DNA of 64,000 bases from the NCBI RefSeq assembly GCF_000226095.1, contig NC_016473.1, forward strand, positions 1,984,001-2,048,000, given 5' to 3'. The notes below the pieces were generated by a model. It did no database searches and was not told the origin of the DNA. It saw nothing but the letters and a program-made list of their open reading frames with translations. Source of the DNA: Thermothelomyces thermophilus ATCC 42464. Its lineage: Eukaryota; Ascomycota; Sordariomycetes; Sordariales; Chaetomiaceae. Shown here piece after piece: positions 32,601-43,687 of this stretch (positions are counted from its first letter, which is position 1; the number at the start of each line of letters is the position of its first letter). Made by a program: the position numbers and the translations under genes.

Positions 32601-35474
32601 ATATCGTTATACTGCCTCTTCTAGAGTCTGTAATAGTCTATCTACTACTATCTATCTCTTATAATAGATCTATAGGATATACCTTTCCCTAAGCATTGTC
32701 TGCTTACGATCCTTATATACTCCCTATCCTACTAGTCGAATATGACTCTATTCGAGGTTATAGGTAGCTACTATTCTTTTAACTAATGTCCGGGTCGTAA
32801 TTTTCATACTATAGTAACCCTAATATTATATCTTTATCATTACCTATATCTATAATATTAAATATAACTATTATAGTCTTCCCTACTATAGTAATATCGA
32901 TTAGTTTAGTCTCCCTTCATACCTATTACGTTAGAAATAGCCCTTTAACTATACTATACTTCTGCTTTATTCTCTAGGGTATCCGTAGCTAATTTATAAG
33001 TATCGGCGAAATCAGGTTTATCTCTACTTTACTATCCACTAGTACGAGCATTTCGTGCTATTTCTATTATGCTATTATCTATAGTCACTTGTCTTACTAC
33101 CGTCGTCTAAAGATTACGACAATTTTCTATATTTCTGCTAGGAGGTCTCGATATAGTAGTCTCTTATGCTAGTTCCTCCTATACTATGCTACTACTCGCC
33201 GCTATACAGGCGTTAATGGTTTCTAGGCCCCTCGAAGGGCCCTAACCCGTTTCCTAGGTCAGTGCTAACCTCTTTAGTTATTCGGCTAATAGCGGCTTTA
33301 TCGATCGTGCTCATTTCTATAAGCCATTAAGTGCTTATGGCTTCCTACTATTAAGTCCGTTCTATTTTTTGTCGTATATACTATAGCTTTATCTAAAGCT
33401 CCCGAATTCGCGATTTCTTTTCATCCGCGTAATAGAGGTAGTCGTTACTCTAGCACGAGTCCTATATATCTTGTCCTATTCTATAGTACCTAGGCTAGGC
33501 TCGTTTTAGAACTATCGTAATGCTTTTTAGATCGTGGGCTTCGATCTTCTAAAGCAATTCGGCCGCTTTATTTCTTATATTATAGACCTATTCTATAGGG
33601 TAGAGGCTTCTATCCTTATTTCCTCATTAGGTCGGCTAGTAATTATTTTCGAATTTATTATAGAAGTAATATTAGCATTTATATACTATATATTAGAACT
33701 AGGGCACTTATATATATACCTTGTATCAAGGGTATAATCACGTAATGTTACCTAGGAGGTATTAGAATTTTTTTCTAAATCCTTCCTACTATATATAGAC
33801 TATAGGTACTCTAATGCTAAAGTAGGAGTATTTCTTCTAGTAGCTTCCCTATATATACTCGTCTTTTCCACGGTTTGCGCGTATAAACTAGTATTCTAGG
33901 TTCCATATATCGTTACTAAGTTACTAGTCATTAAGGTACTCGGCATAGCTATTAGGCCTATTATATATTATAGGCTATCCTCCTTTAATAGTTTCTACAA
34001 TACGTCAGAGTTCCTTTATTTCGTCCCTCATCTTATTGCTCTACTAGGCAAGTCAAGTCAAGCGTCTATCCTATTTATACAGTTCCGTGTTAAGTCAGAA
34101 AACTTTATTACAATACTATTTGATTCGTTTCTAGAGGAATAAAACATTAGGTCTAGGTCTTTCGATTCCTTAGGTATCGGTTGTCTACGATCTATCCTGC
34201 CTCTATATAACTATAAAACCCTATTGCCTTAAGGCTAGGAGAATCGAAATTAGTGGTATATATTCTCCTACTGTGTCCTATTTAGCAAGACCTATCTCTA
34301 GGTCTATAGTGATCAGTTCGAAGTATAGTGCTTGTTCGTCTTTACCGTTACTATCGTATCCGAGACTATCTATGTCACTACCCCTGTCTTCGTAGCTTAT
34401 AGCCATTACTTCGATAATATCTTTAGTAGTTTCGTTAATAACTGTAATTTCCTTTCTAGGGACTATCTTCTACTCTTTCTTTAGGCTTCGACATTCTTAC
34501 TTATAGTGCCCTTTCTTTCTATAATTATAGTAGGTAATATTAGACTTATCTTTAATTATCTTCTTCTAGTCTTACTTCTATACTATATCTATATCTATAG
34601 CTCTAGGGTATATCCTATATAAGGTACTAATATATACTTGCTTTTTCTTATCATTAGCCTTAACTATAGTTCTATTTATTTGACCTCGTTTCTACTATTC
34701 TCGTATATAAAGTCGATTATTAATTCTAATAGCCTATATAATATATTCATCTAGAGTCTTAGGCCAATTATACTTATATAGCTTATCTTTAACCTTTTCC
34801 TTTAAGCTATTATAGAATAGTTATATTAATGCCTTATTATTAAGCTAAGACTTAAGTATATCCTATCTAAACTATATAGCATAGGAGGCTACTAACTTAG
34901 TCTATCGGAGATTAGCAAGTCTTTCTTATATATAAATCTTCTTATCTTTATCGCTAAAAACCTTCTAAAGCTCTTCTTCAAAACGGTCATAGGATCGAAA
35001 GACTACCTACGTAAACACGTCTTAGTCATCTTCGTCTTCCTTAGTAAGGTAGTCATTCTATATAGGCTCGAACTATCTAAGTACCTTACCCTCTAGTCTT
35101 ATAGCTATATAAAGAACTTTAGCTTTATTGTCTAGAAACTTATTATCATTAAGCTAGAAGTAAGATTAAAGGTTTATTAGGAATCCTATAACATCTTCCT
35201 TAGTTCCTCCGTATTTACTAGGTAGTTCGATCTTAATATAGCTCGCTTTAACGCCCTCGAGTGCTTTAATTTTAGTATAGGCCTTGTTAACTAGTTTCTA
35301 TAAGTGTTTTTTGCCGTTCTCGAGTTCCTTGATTCGAGCTTAAGCAGCCTTATCTCTCTAGTCTAACTCCTAGATTCGCTAATAGAGTTGACTAAGCTAG
35401 GCAAGCAACTATTCGGCTATAACGTTAGTAGCTATATCGATATCGAGGTCGAAGTCACCTCCGTTCTAAACTAT
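29600..35474 (-). pseudogene. Gag-pol-chromodomain of element D, RIP-inactivated
   Basis: The minus-strand frame starts at an ATA at 35474 aligned with the gag ATG of A. It gives Gag, zinc knuckle remnant (near 34,480-34,540), retropepsin (near 33,040), RT, RNase H, integrase and chromodomain (near 29,600-29,740). The RT segment missing in A is present (near 32,100). All breaks seen are RIP-type stops. Confidence 0.85.
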
Positions 35475-35485
35475 AATAGAACAAA

Positions 35486-35501
35486 GAGAGTGATAGCAAT
35501 A
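35486..35501 (-). promoter_or_regulatory. Putative self-priming primer-binding site of element D
   Basis: The plus-strand text GAGTGATAGCAATA directly inside the 5' LTR contains AGTGATAGCAA. The LTRs of B and D carry AGTGATAGCAACC-type sequence with RIP transitions. This is the best-preserved copy of the pairing on the primer side. Confidence 0.5.
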
Positions 35502-35929
35502 TATAACAAACCTAACTTAGACTTCTTCTAAAAGGGTTTAGACGAAGGTAGATTAAGCAGGACAAGTAAGCAGGTCGTCTAAGGGATTTGGTGAAGTTAA
35601 AGGGTTTATAATAATACTAGAGTTATCTCTTATAGTAATTAGCAATGCTTAGTATAAGTATTATAATTGTAGGTTACTATTACTAGTGAACTCTTAGAGT
35701 CTACTGTAACGAGTGACTATCTATATATATATATAATCTTAGGATTACTAGCAGTTGTGGTGATCCTCTATATTAGCTTACCTAGCTTATATTGTAAGCT
35801 AGTAATCCTTTGTTAGGATCATTTCTTGCTAAGTGTAATCCTATCCTAATTAGTCTATCATTCCTTCGGCTTGATTAGCCTGTTTGTACTAGTGGCTTAG
35901 GTGGCATCTATATGTATATTTCCATGATA
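35502..35929 (-). repeat. 5' LTR of element D
   Basis: 428 bp, pairing with 28374-28801. The outer end ...CCATGATA is followed by the GGTTC duplication (35930-35934). Confidence 0.9.
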
Positions 35930-35934
35930 GGTTC

Positions 35935-36271
35935 CCTAGCCTACCGCTAGATATATCGATCTCTTAGTACCTATATTTGCTCTTCTTACTTTCCTAACAG
36001 TTTTGCTATACATGCTTCCGCATATATATCCTTGCTCCTCTATCGCGAACGTTACTATCTTGCTACGCTTGAAGTCCGGTAGTCTAATTTAGACTTAGAG
36101 CTAAGCTCTTCCCCGATTAAGCCCCTAAAAATATAAGCTAGTGCCAACCCTCTAGGGCACCACTTAGCACCTCTAGAACCAAACCTCCGTCTAGTCAGAT
36201 AGGGAGGAGCTTCGGCTCAAAAAGTCTAGGGCGTCCGAGTATTCGCGGTCACAGCAGGCAAGTCCGACCAT
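35935..36271 (-). pseudogene. Gag-protease-like gene, N-terminal segment
   Basis: An ATG at 36271 (minus strand) begins MVGLACCDREYSD and the frame runs to the GGTTC junction, where it joins the frame at 28368 exactly. It includes a basic segment (MYSKTVRKVRRAN). The frame stays open for some 200 bp upstream of this ATG with a few stops, so the true start may lie nearer 36.5 kb. This end is less AT-rich than the rest. No domain recognised. Confidence 0.5.
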
Positions 36272-36599
36272 CTAGGCGGCAACGACAGTAGGGACGAAGG
36301 CAGCAACAGTGATATCCCTCTGGACAGACGTAGAAGAGTCCTCTTACGTGGAAAAAGATATCCCTAACTTACAAAAGAAGGAAGAACTACATCCTGCTAC
36401 TCCAATCCATCAGAGTAAACGAGTGTTGAAAGCTATCTGTTGTCCTTGTCTATCTCTCTGGCGCCCCTGGATAGGCAATCCCTATTTATGCCTATTGTAT
36501 ATAGCAAAGCTCTACGGAACCGGAAAAACAAAACTGTACCTTATATCCCTCTGGTCATATTAAGAACTTCTAGCCCTAGTTTACTATAGTCTGTTAAAG
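36272..36599. other. Upstream flank of the gag-protease-like gene
   Basis: Less RIP-affected sequence. The minus frame of the neighbouring gene stays mostly open here. A plus frame at 36309-36563 (84 codons) looks like a shadow of it. No clear promoter element is seen. Confidence 0.3.
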
Positions 36600-37290
36600 T
36601 AGTCTTATAATTGTCTCCTTAGTTAAATCTAATAGTAAGAGGGGTATATACCCTTTAGTTAGGGTATCTCTAGCTAGTATTAGTATCGCTATTAGTAATC
36701 CTTCTATTAGATAAGCTATCGGCTAAAAGGTTTAAAAAGACCCTTATTAAGATTCTTCCCTTTCTAGAAGCTCCCTTAGTATATTAGTTATAATTATAAT
36801 TTAGGTAATTTTAATAGGTCTACTTAGTACTTAATTACCCTATTAACTTGGATCTATTAGGTTTAGCATAGGCCTTAGTATCTTTAGTAGCTCTAGTAGA
36901 CTAATAGGTAAAGTTATCCTTTATAGGGCCATTTCTAATAATATAATAAATTATTAAACTAGGCCATTAGGACTTAGCGTTTTCAGGGTCTTTAAAGGTC
37001 CCCTAAGTTAGGATTCCTCCTAAACTCGTACTTCTAGTGTAGTTCTTACTTCTAGTAGTAATAGTAAAATAAACGCCTAGTCTAAAAGCTAGGAAAGGCG
37101 CTTAATAAAGCGGTTTATAAGTCCCTTTAGTATATACTTATTAAGATTCTACAACTCTAGGTAATCTTCATCAATCAGGTAGTCGTTAAAGTCTTATATA
37201 TAAGCTAAGTACTAGTTAGCCTCCTTAAGGGATACTACTAGCTCAAGGATTCGAAGTTCCATTAGAGTAAGCCTCTAAACCTAACGCTAG
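36600..37290 (-). pseudogene. RIP-degraded ORF remnant, minus strand
   Basis: A Leu/Ile-rich minus frame, open apart from TAG-type stops, with ELVVSLKEANQYLAY, a DEDYLELQNLNKY segment and long hydrophobic runs. It might be an extension of, or a neighbour to, the gag-protease-like gene. The reading is strongly affected by AT bias; no family is recognised. Confidence 0.3.
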
Positions 37291-38110
37291 TAGGCGTTTC
37301 TGACGATAAAGCGGTAGGTCTAACGTGCTTGTTGCAGTTCGGGCTCGTTTATCGGATCTTGACAGAGTTATTATTACCGTCGTATCTAACCGTTTAGGTG
37401 TCTACTTGAGCAGAGGGATATAGTCGCTTGCCTAGGTAAATGGTCTCCTACGGCGTTCGAACGCTTGTAATTGGCAACGAGATCGCAGATTCGAACCGGT
37501 AGTAGGTACCACTTGCTATAGCTCGGTGGCTGTAATCGGTATAGCTCTAGAAGGCTGTAAATAGGTACGATACTATAGCGGTATTTGCGCTATGGGTGGC
37601 ACTCCTGGACTAACTGTTATAGTCTATAGAAGTAGGTGATAAAAGCGTTGATTATTCTAAGTGCTAGAGGCATTTAGAGAAGCTGTCTAAATATATGTTA
37701 ACCCTAGCTTGTTATCCCTATTAGTAGGTTAGTTAGATCTAACCTATAGATAGCTAAATACTGTAATAAGTATTATCTAGTATAAGCGTTAGATATCTTA
37801 TAATAATTCCCAATAATAAGTAATGGATATATATAAAAAAAGGTATTAACTATATTTAAAAGTGATATCTTAAGCTTTTTAGTTTACTAATATGAGAACA
37901 CTTTTAGGATATTATATTAATAGTTAATAAGGGTTAGCTAATATATAAATATCTAAATAACTTTGCTAAGGATAAGAGAGCCTATCTAGTTATACTATCT
38001 ACTAAGAAAATATAAGGCTAACTTGTTAAGCTAATAGGAGAAGTTATAATAAGTATAACTATCTAGTAAATTTAACGGTTTTAAGAGATCTAAGCTTAGA
38101 AGAGTGCTAA
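37291..38110. other. AT-rich degraded spacer
   Basis: A less mutated island (37,310-37,650) contains a short palindrome (GCGTTCGAACGC near 37,454). The rest is very AT-rich. No gene, tRNA or complete repeat could be supported. Confidence 0.35.
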
Positions 38111-38810
38111 GGTAATTCGAGATACTAGCTAAAAAGCTACCTATATTACCATTAAGTAGATTAAATAAAAGTATAAAGAGGAATATAAAGTCTAAAAAAG
38201 GTACCTAGAAAATAAGATTCCTAGTATTAATAAGTATTACCTTTATATAGCAACCTTTACCAAATTCTTAGAAAAGACTAACAAGAACGACTATCTTCCT
38301 CTTAACGATAAGGACCTTCTTTAGGTTCTACTAAAAGAGCGTTAGCTACTAGTATTTTTCGACTTTAGAAATAGAAAAGAAGTCCTAATCCCCTAGTTAG
38401 CTAAGAAGCTATTATTAGAAGTCAAACTCCTATCCCCTAAATGTCCTAGGATATAGATTAATAGTATAACTATAATATTAATTAATAATAGTAATGATAA
38501 TAGATTTAACTTTATAGATAATAAAGATAGGTAAGAAGAGGATGTCAAGTTACTATCTTTATCTAAGGGTAAGAAGGAGTCCCTATATATAGCTATTATT
38601 AAAGATATTAAGAGGTTTAAAAAGCGATATACCTATAAGTCTATAGTAATAACGCTAGGGATAGAAGATAATAGCTATTACTAGGAGGTTAAAAGAGAAG
38701 GTACTACTATAATTAGGAGTATTAAGAGTAATAGGGATAGGGAGTATAATATAAAGAGAGAGGGAGATAAAGGCAAGTTATATAACCTATTATTTGACTA
38801 GTTATAACTA
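38111..38810 (+). pseudogene. RIP-degraded ORF remnant, plus strand
   Basis: A Lys-rich plus frame with TAG/TAA interruptions reads KYKEEYKVQKRYLE, then ATFTKFLEKTNKNDYLP, and a charged C-terminal part with KGKKESLYIA. It looks like a once-real protein, perhaps from another transposon. Very AT-rich codons make the call weak. No family is recognised. Confidence 0.3.
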
Positions 38811-38930
38811 GGTAAAATTAAATTTTACTATATTTTTAAGCTTTTTAGAGCCTAGTTTATAATTAAACTATTTATAGCTATTTAAGGCTATTATTATAAG
38901 GGTAATTAAACTTAAATTAAACTTGATAAT

Positions 38931-39532
38931 ACCTTTTATAAAGACACGAATGTATAGGAAATTTGGTGGCGATGTGTCTAGCTATATTGGCATGTCCGGG
39001 GGTTTTGGCCCCACCTGTCGGGAGACAGGTGGTAGTCCTGAACTAATTAGTCAGCAACTAACCACCGGGTATTCTACTTGCAGCAAAAAGGACCGCGCTC
39101 TCTACACTGGTTTATACACCCAAAAATGCACAGATCTTTTTGCCTCTCAAATCTCGCGAGCTAGATGGATCTGCCTACCCACAGTACACGTGTGTTTCGT
39201 AATGACTCTTTCCACAAACCAGTGTCCACCCTCACGTGCTCACGTGTAGGCACGCGCCAATTGTTTGCTCAAGCGCGGCGCGACTTGCTCATGCCTGCCG
39301 CGTGCTGTAGTCAATCAACTCCACAGCCTGGAAGGTGAGTTCGGCCTTGGAGCCTGAGCTGGCACCTTCTCATTCCTGAATGCCACGCCTCCCGCTCCTC
39401 CCGCCACAACCGCTGCCTTCGGTCACTTTAAGAAGAGTAACAAAATCGGCTCCGCAGCACTGCTGGAATCTTCCCGATGCTCGGCTCGTCCAGTCTTGAC
39501 GCGGCGGCGCGCGCAAACACGAAGACCAAGCC
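38931..39532. other. Border between RIP block and genes; ligase promoter
   Basis: Base composition changes abruptly near 38,930 from strongly AT-rich to normal. No gene is seen; the 108-codon frame at 38923-39249 has no coding character. The stretch holds a perfect 9-bp hairpin (39011-39032), CACGTG-type repeats near 39,232-39,244 and the 5' UTR/promoter of the DNA ligase gene. Confidence 0.5.
39011..39032. repeat. Perfect 9-bp inverted repeat with GGGA loop
   Basis: CCACCTGTC at 39011-39019 pairs with GACAGGTGG at 39024-39032. It lies less than 100 bp inside the euchromatic side of the composition border. Function unknown. Confidence 0.6.
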
Positions 39533-42500
39533 ATGCCCTTCCCTTTCAGCTACGTCTGCGACTTGCTGCAACGCCTTGATGACAACCGACTCGCCCGCTC
39601 CGGGGTGAAAAGCAACACAGCCATCATCGAGGAGTGGTTCAGAGGACATCACGGGCTCCTCTACCGCGACGACCATTGTAGCGCTCCTCTTCTCTCCGCC
39701 CTATTGCCCGAGAAGAGGACCGATCGGGTCTACTTCATCCGGGAAAAGAAGCTTCAAGCTATCATTGGCCGTGCCCTGGGCCTCGGCAGGTCTCGCATCG
39801 CCGAGCTGTCAAGGTGGACCACCCCCGAAGCAAGCGCCGACTTGGCGGATTGTGTCGAGAGCATTCTCAAGCAGACGGTATACTCTTCGCTCTGCCCACC
39901 ACATCTTTCAACTCGGTAAATCTGACATTTGGACAGCCGAACACCGTATCACCCGCCCACAGGCCGGTCACAGTGGAGGAGATTGATGAGGCCCTCCACA
40001 GCATCGCCGCTGCCTGCCGCTTTAGCTCGCCTTCAGTGCGCAGCTCGGCTGAGAATCGCCCAGCCGATAAGGAACTCTCCCTCGGAAGCCTGTACCAGCG
40101 ACTTTCCGCCCGAGACGCCAAATGGCTCACTCGGCTGATCCTGAAGAACTATGAGCCCGTCGTGCTTGACCCGCGCGTTGTCTGTGCTAGCTACCACCCC
40201 CTGCTGCCAGCTATCTTAAAGGTTCAAGATGACTTGGCTGTCGCCGGCCGTATCCTCGACACCCTGAAACGTGACCGAACTGTCACGGGAACGAGCGAGC
40301 TCGCAGACTACCTGAAGCCCACCCTGGGAGTCAAGATAGGTCGCCAGACATGGCTCAAAGGGCGCAGTATCAAGCATTGCCTGTCCCTGGTCCAAGGCAG
40401 GGTCAGTTGCGAGGAGAAGGTGGACGGAGAGTATTGTCAGATCCACATCGATCTCAGCAAAGGATATCATTGTATCCAGATCTTTTCAAAGAGCGGCAAA
40501 GATAGCACAAGGGACCGCATGGCCCTGCATGAGTATGCTCGCCCGACCCAGGTTTCTGATCATGGCTCACTGACAGGTTATGATAGTTCAATTCGAAAGT
40601 CCCTGCAGCTTGGACAACCATCATGTCCCTTGAAGCACAGCTGTATCCTGGAGGGCGAGCTTGTGGTCTACAGTGACAAGGATCAAAAGATTCTAGATTT
40701 CCACAAGATTAGAAAGCACGTCACGAGGTCTGGCTCCTTCTTGGGGACGGACAAAGACTCGCAAGCTCATCCCTGGGAACATCTCATGATAGTGTACTAT
40801 GACCTGCTCATGGTGGACAATGAGTCTCTCCTGGCCGTCAAACACTCGGAAAGGTTTAGGCGCCTGGAGCGTCTCATCACCCCTGTTCCTGGTAGAGCTT
40901 CGTTAGTGAAGCGGGAACTCCTCGATTGCGACAGGCCTTCCGCCGCCTCTGACTTGCGCCGCGCTTTTGCCAAGTGCATCACAGCGCGCCGTGAAGGCCT
41001 TGTCCTCAAAGCTGATGACCCTTATTTTGATTTTGGCACCCTGCGGCGACCCTACAGTGGTTGTCCCATCAAACTAAAGAAAGAGTACATCGGCCACTTT
41101 GGGGACGTTGGCGACTTTGCCGTCGTCGGGGCGCGGTTCGATGCTGCGAAGGCGCGCACGTACAACATCCCCGGGCTCAAATGGACGCACTTTTACGTAG
41201 GCTGCCTGGAGAACAAAGACGAGGTGCAGCGGTTTGGGAAGAAACCTCATTTTGTCGTCACGAACGTCGTCGAACTGAATGCGGCACAACTCACAGACTT
41301 TGTTTCTTTCGTCAACCCGGAGGCCATCCGGCCAGAGGATAACTCGGCGATCTCTCTACGCATCGAACCCGGGCTTGATGGCGGAAAGCGCCCCTCGATG
41401 ATCTTTTCCACGCCCCCGGTCTTCGATCTCCGCTGTTTCTCTTTTCACAAGGAGGGCAACACTGGTTTCTGGAGCCCAAGGTTTCCATCCGTCAGCAAGA
41501 TTCATTACGACAGAACCTTCCACGACGCCATTTCATTTGCAGAGCTGCAAGAAATGGCGGCAAAGGAGAAAGAGGCTCCTCCTCCTCCGGAAGACAGCCA
41601 GGAGCTATTGGGCTGGATTGCTGCTTTGGAAAATGCCGAGCCGAGGACTTCGACTGACGGTCCAAGCCAGTCGACCACCTTTACGGGCTCAGACTCCGCG
41701 ACGCAATCCCCCCGTGCGTCCAGAGTTGTCGAGGAACGGGCGTTCGCCGCTCGTATCTCGACAGCAGACCAAAGAGCCGATCCTGCAGGGCAGATCCGAG
41801 TTGCGACAGCGGGTGAGCAGTCGACTCTGCCGACATCAGCTGTCGCTCAAGGACCTGCGGCGCCAGCCTCCCCTCGATCTGACAGTCGAAACGGAGTTTC
41901 ATTGGGCGCAAAGAGACGCTTCGAGTCGTCGACCCAGCATGACGATTCGGACAGGTACAAAATCCGAAAATGTTCTAGCCACCAGGGTGCCCCCGGGTCC
42001 CCTTCGCGTGACAACGGCCAAGCCGACTCCTCGGCGAGCCAGCGGGAGACTCCCGGGGCCAGCCCGGAGATCCCGTCACGCGGCGATGCTGGAGCAGTTT
42101 TGCCCGTTCTCGGACCATCGCGAAGCAGTGGGTCTCCTCCACCCACAATGAGATCGTTGGCCGCCCACTCGGTGCAGCAGGCCGATTCGGGTAGCAGACG
42201 TGATCCCGACCGGTCGCCCCTTCAAGTCTCTCCCTCGTTCCACGAAGCCCAGCCCCAATTCGTTTCTCCTTCGCTTCCCGCGAGTTCGCTAAAAAGCGGT
42301 GCTCCGAAAAGCGGAGGGGTAGGATGTCGGTCCTCTGAGCAGGCGTTCGAGGGGCCTACCCACAAAAGAAGCAACGAGACCAGTTTGGCCAAATGCCACT
42401 TCCTCGGCGACATGTGCAAGTTCCGTACATACTCCATCCTTCTCTCGCCATGCATCGCCAACTTTCCCTGGGTCACAGACGACCTGCTCTCCGGCCACGG

Positions 42501-42870
42501 CGTGTCTGAGTTCCTGCGTGACCCCAAAGACTGGCTTCGTTCCCAAGACGCAAGCGCCACCCCCGTCGGCACCTCGGCGTCGGCTCCCACTAAAATTAGC
42601 ACGCCCAACACTCGCCGCAAGACAAAAATCGTCCTCGTCGACCGCCGGCGCAGGGAGGCTACCTTGGCGTTCCTGCAGTCCATCGAAGCGGCCCAACTGA
42701 AGCGCCGCAACGGGGAGCGCGAGTACGTGCCCGTCTACGACTGGAGGGTGCTTGAGGCCATCCGCGACGAGGAGAGAAAGTTGTACAACAACAAGTGGAA
42801 GCCTGAACGTCAGTTTGAACTGAACCATCACACAAGCATTTGGAGGCGGTTCTGGGTTGGGTTGGCTTAA
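39533..42870 (+). CDS. ATP-dependent DNA ligase (LIG4-like, fungal)
   Basis: Two exons, 39533-39877 and 39937-42870, give 1,092 aa. The 59-bp intron (GTATAC...ACAG, branch CTGAC) removes the frame change and joins SILKQT to PNTVSP. Domains: N-terminal ligase domain (about 1-230); adenylation domain with motif I EKVDGEY (Lys276 would carry AMP), motif III LEGELVVYSD, motif IIIa IVYYDLLMVD, motif IV EGLVLKADD, motif V IKLKKEY; then an OB-like region to about 580. A long Ser/Pro-rich tail follows, with a conserved patch (LLSPCIANFPWVTDDLL) that looks like part of a BRCT, and a basic C-terminus. It should seal DNA nicks using ATP in the nucleus. The DGEY in place of the DGER of canonical Lig4 suggests a paralogous fungal family rather than the NHEJ ligase. 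It is the first gene beyond the heterochromatic block. Confidence 0.85.
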
Positions 42871-43687
42871 GAAGGGCGCGAGGGTGTCGAGCAAATCACC
42901 CTAACCCTTGGTGGTCGTGGGTAGCTTTTAACAGTTCTAACCGACGGTTCTAGGCCAAAGGATTCGGCAAGGATCGGCTTGGCTCAGGTCCTAACGCGTG
43001 GGGGATGGGTCGGCCTTATCGACGCGAAGATAACCGCGGGGCCGCTCATCAATCTCCTTCGTGCTCTGCGGGAGAGCCCATCGATTGCCAGAGTTACGAT
43101 TCTAGGAGCATAAGGCAGACAGTAGGCATGGTTGGTGAACCTGTCTTTTTGAGGTTCTAGCGCAGCATCTCACGTCGAGCGGAGAGTGACTTGGTTTTTC
43201 TCGGATACCTATTCAGGGTCGAGGAGAGTTGTACCACTGGCAAACTCCGGTGCAGGAGCCATGGAAGAGCGGCTAATGCGGTCTTTCTTCGACAAGATAG
43301 ACGTCCCAAAGTCGTCGTGTTCCAGATCACTCTTATGTCCTGAATATGTACGTATATGCCCGCGCCCTTCACTTGAATGTCACCTGGTCCCATGGTCCTT
43401 GTCCCCATGTCGCCGCGGGGGTGGGTCCTGAACTGGTTCTTCAAGGTAATTACTCACGTTCGCCGATTCGGGAGCTGAGCAAAATATTGGAGCAAAATAT
43501 TGCCCCTTTGCCTCTCTTTCCCGTTCTCTCGTTTTCCGTAACTGAAACTGGGAGTGTTGGATTACCGCTCCCTCCAGAAAGGTTTGTTCGCTTCAGACCT
43601 TGAACTTGGGTCTGGTCTGGTTGTCAGTTTGTGGACTTTTTTCTCTTCCTTTTTGTCTTTTCGCGAAACGGAAGGAATTTCCCCACA
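42871..43687. other. Spacer between ligase and permease genes
   Basis: It contains the ligase 3' UTR and permease promoter. AGCAAAATATTG occurs twice in tandem near 43478-43503. Small ORFs here (43157-43444, 43186-43431) overlap on both strands and have no coding character. Confidence 0.5.

Larger units (their letters stand above)
28374..35929 (-). mobile_element. Element D: RIP-mutated chromovirus, minus strand
   Basis: Two 428-bp LTRs (28374-28801, 35502-35929) flank a complete internal region; total 7,556 bp. Target duplications are AGTTC/GGTTC. Gag-pol aligns with A-C with mainly transition differences. The LTR U3 (TGTCACGGAAAT type) and the antisense 3' ORF are a third type. D was inserted into the minus-strand gag-protease-like gene, in the same transcriptional direction as that gene. 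Confidence 0.9.

Noticed and set aside
36309-36563. 84-codon plus ORF
   Set aside because: It overlaps the open minus frame of the gag-protease-like gene and has no features of its own.
37430-37540. tRNA-like TTCGAA/GATTCGAACC strings
   Set aside because: The flanking bases do not form a T-arm, anticodon arm or acceptor stem on either strand; the strings are short palindromes.
1-38930. CRISPR array, telomeric repeats or centromeric satellite
   Set aside because: No regularly spaced short repeats and no TTAGGG arrays were seen; the repetitive character is explained by LTR elements.
39867-42894. Many ORFs of 60-204 codons on both strands inside the DNA ligase gene
   Set aside because: They are shadows of the GC-rich ligase frame and contain no domains.
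43631-43687. Upstream in-frame start of the permease (MDFFLFLF...)
   Set aside because: It would add a hydrophobic leader not expected for NCS1 proteins; ATG at 43688 has a better context.
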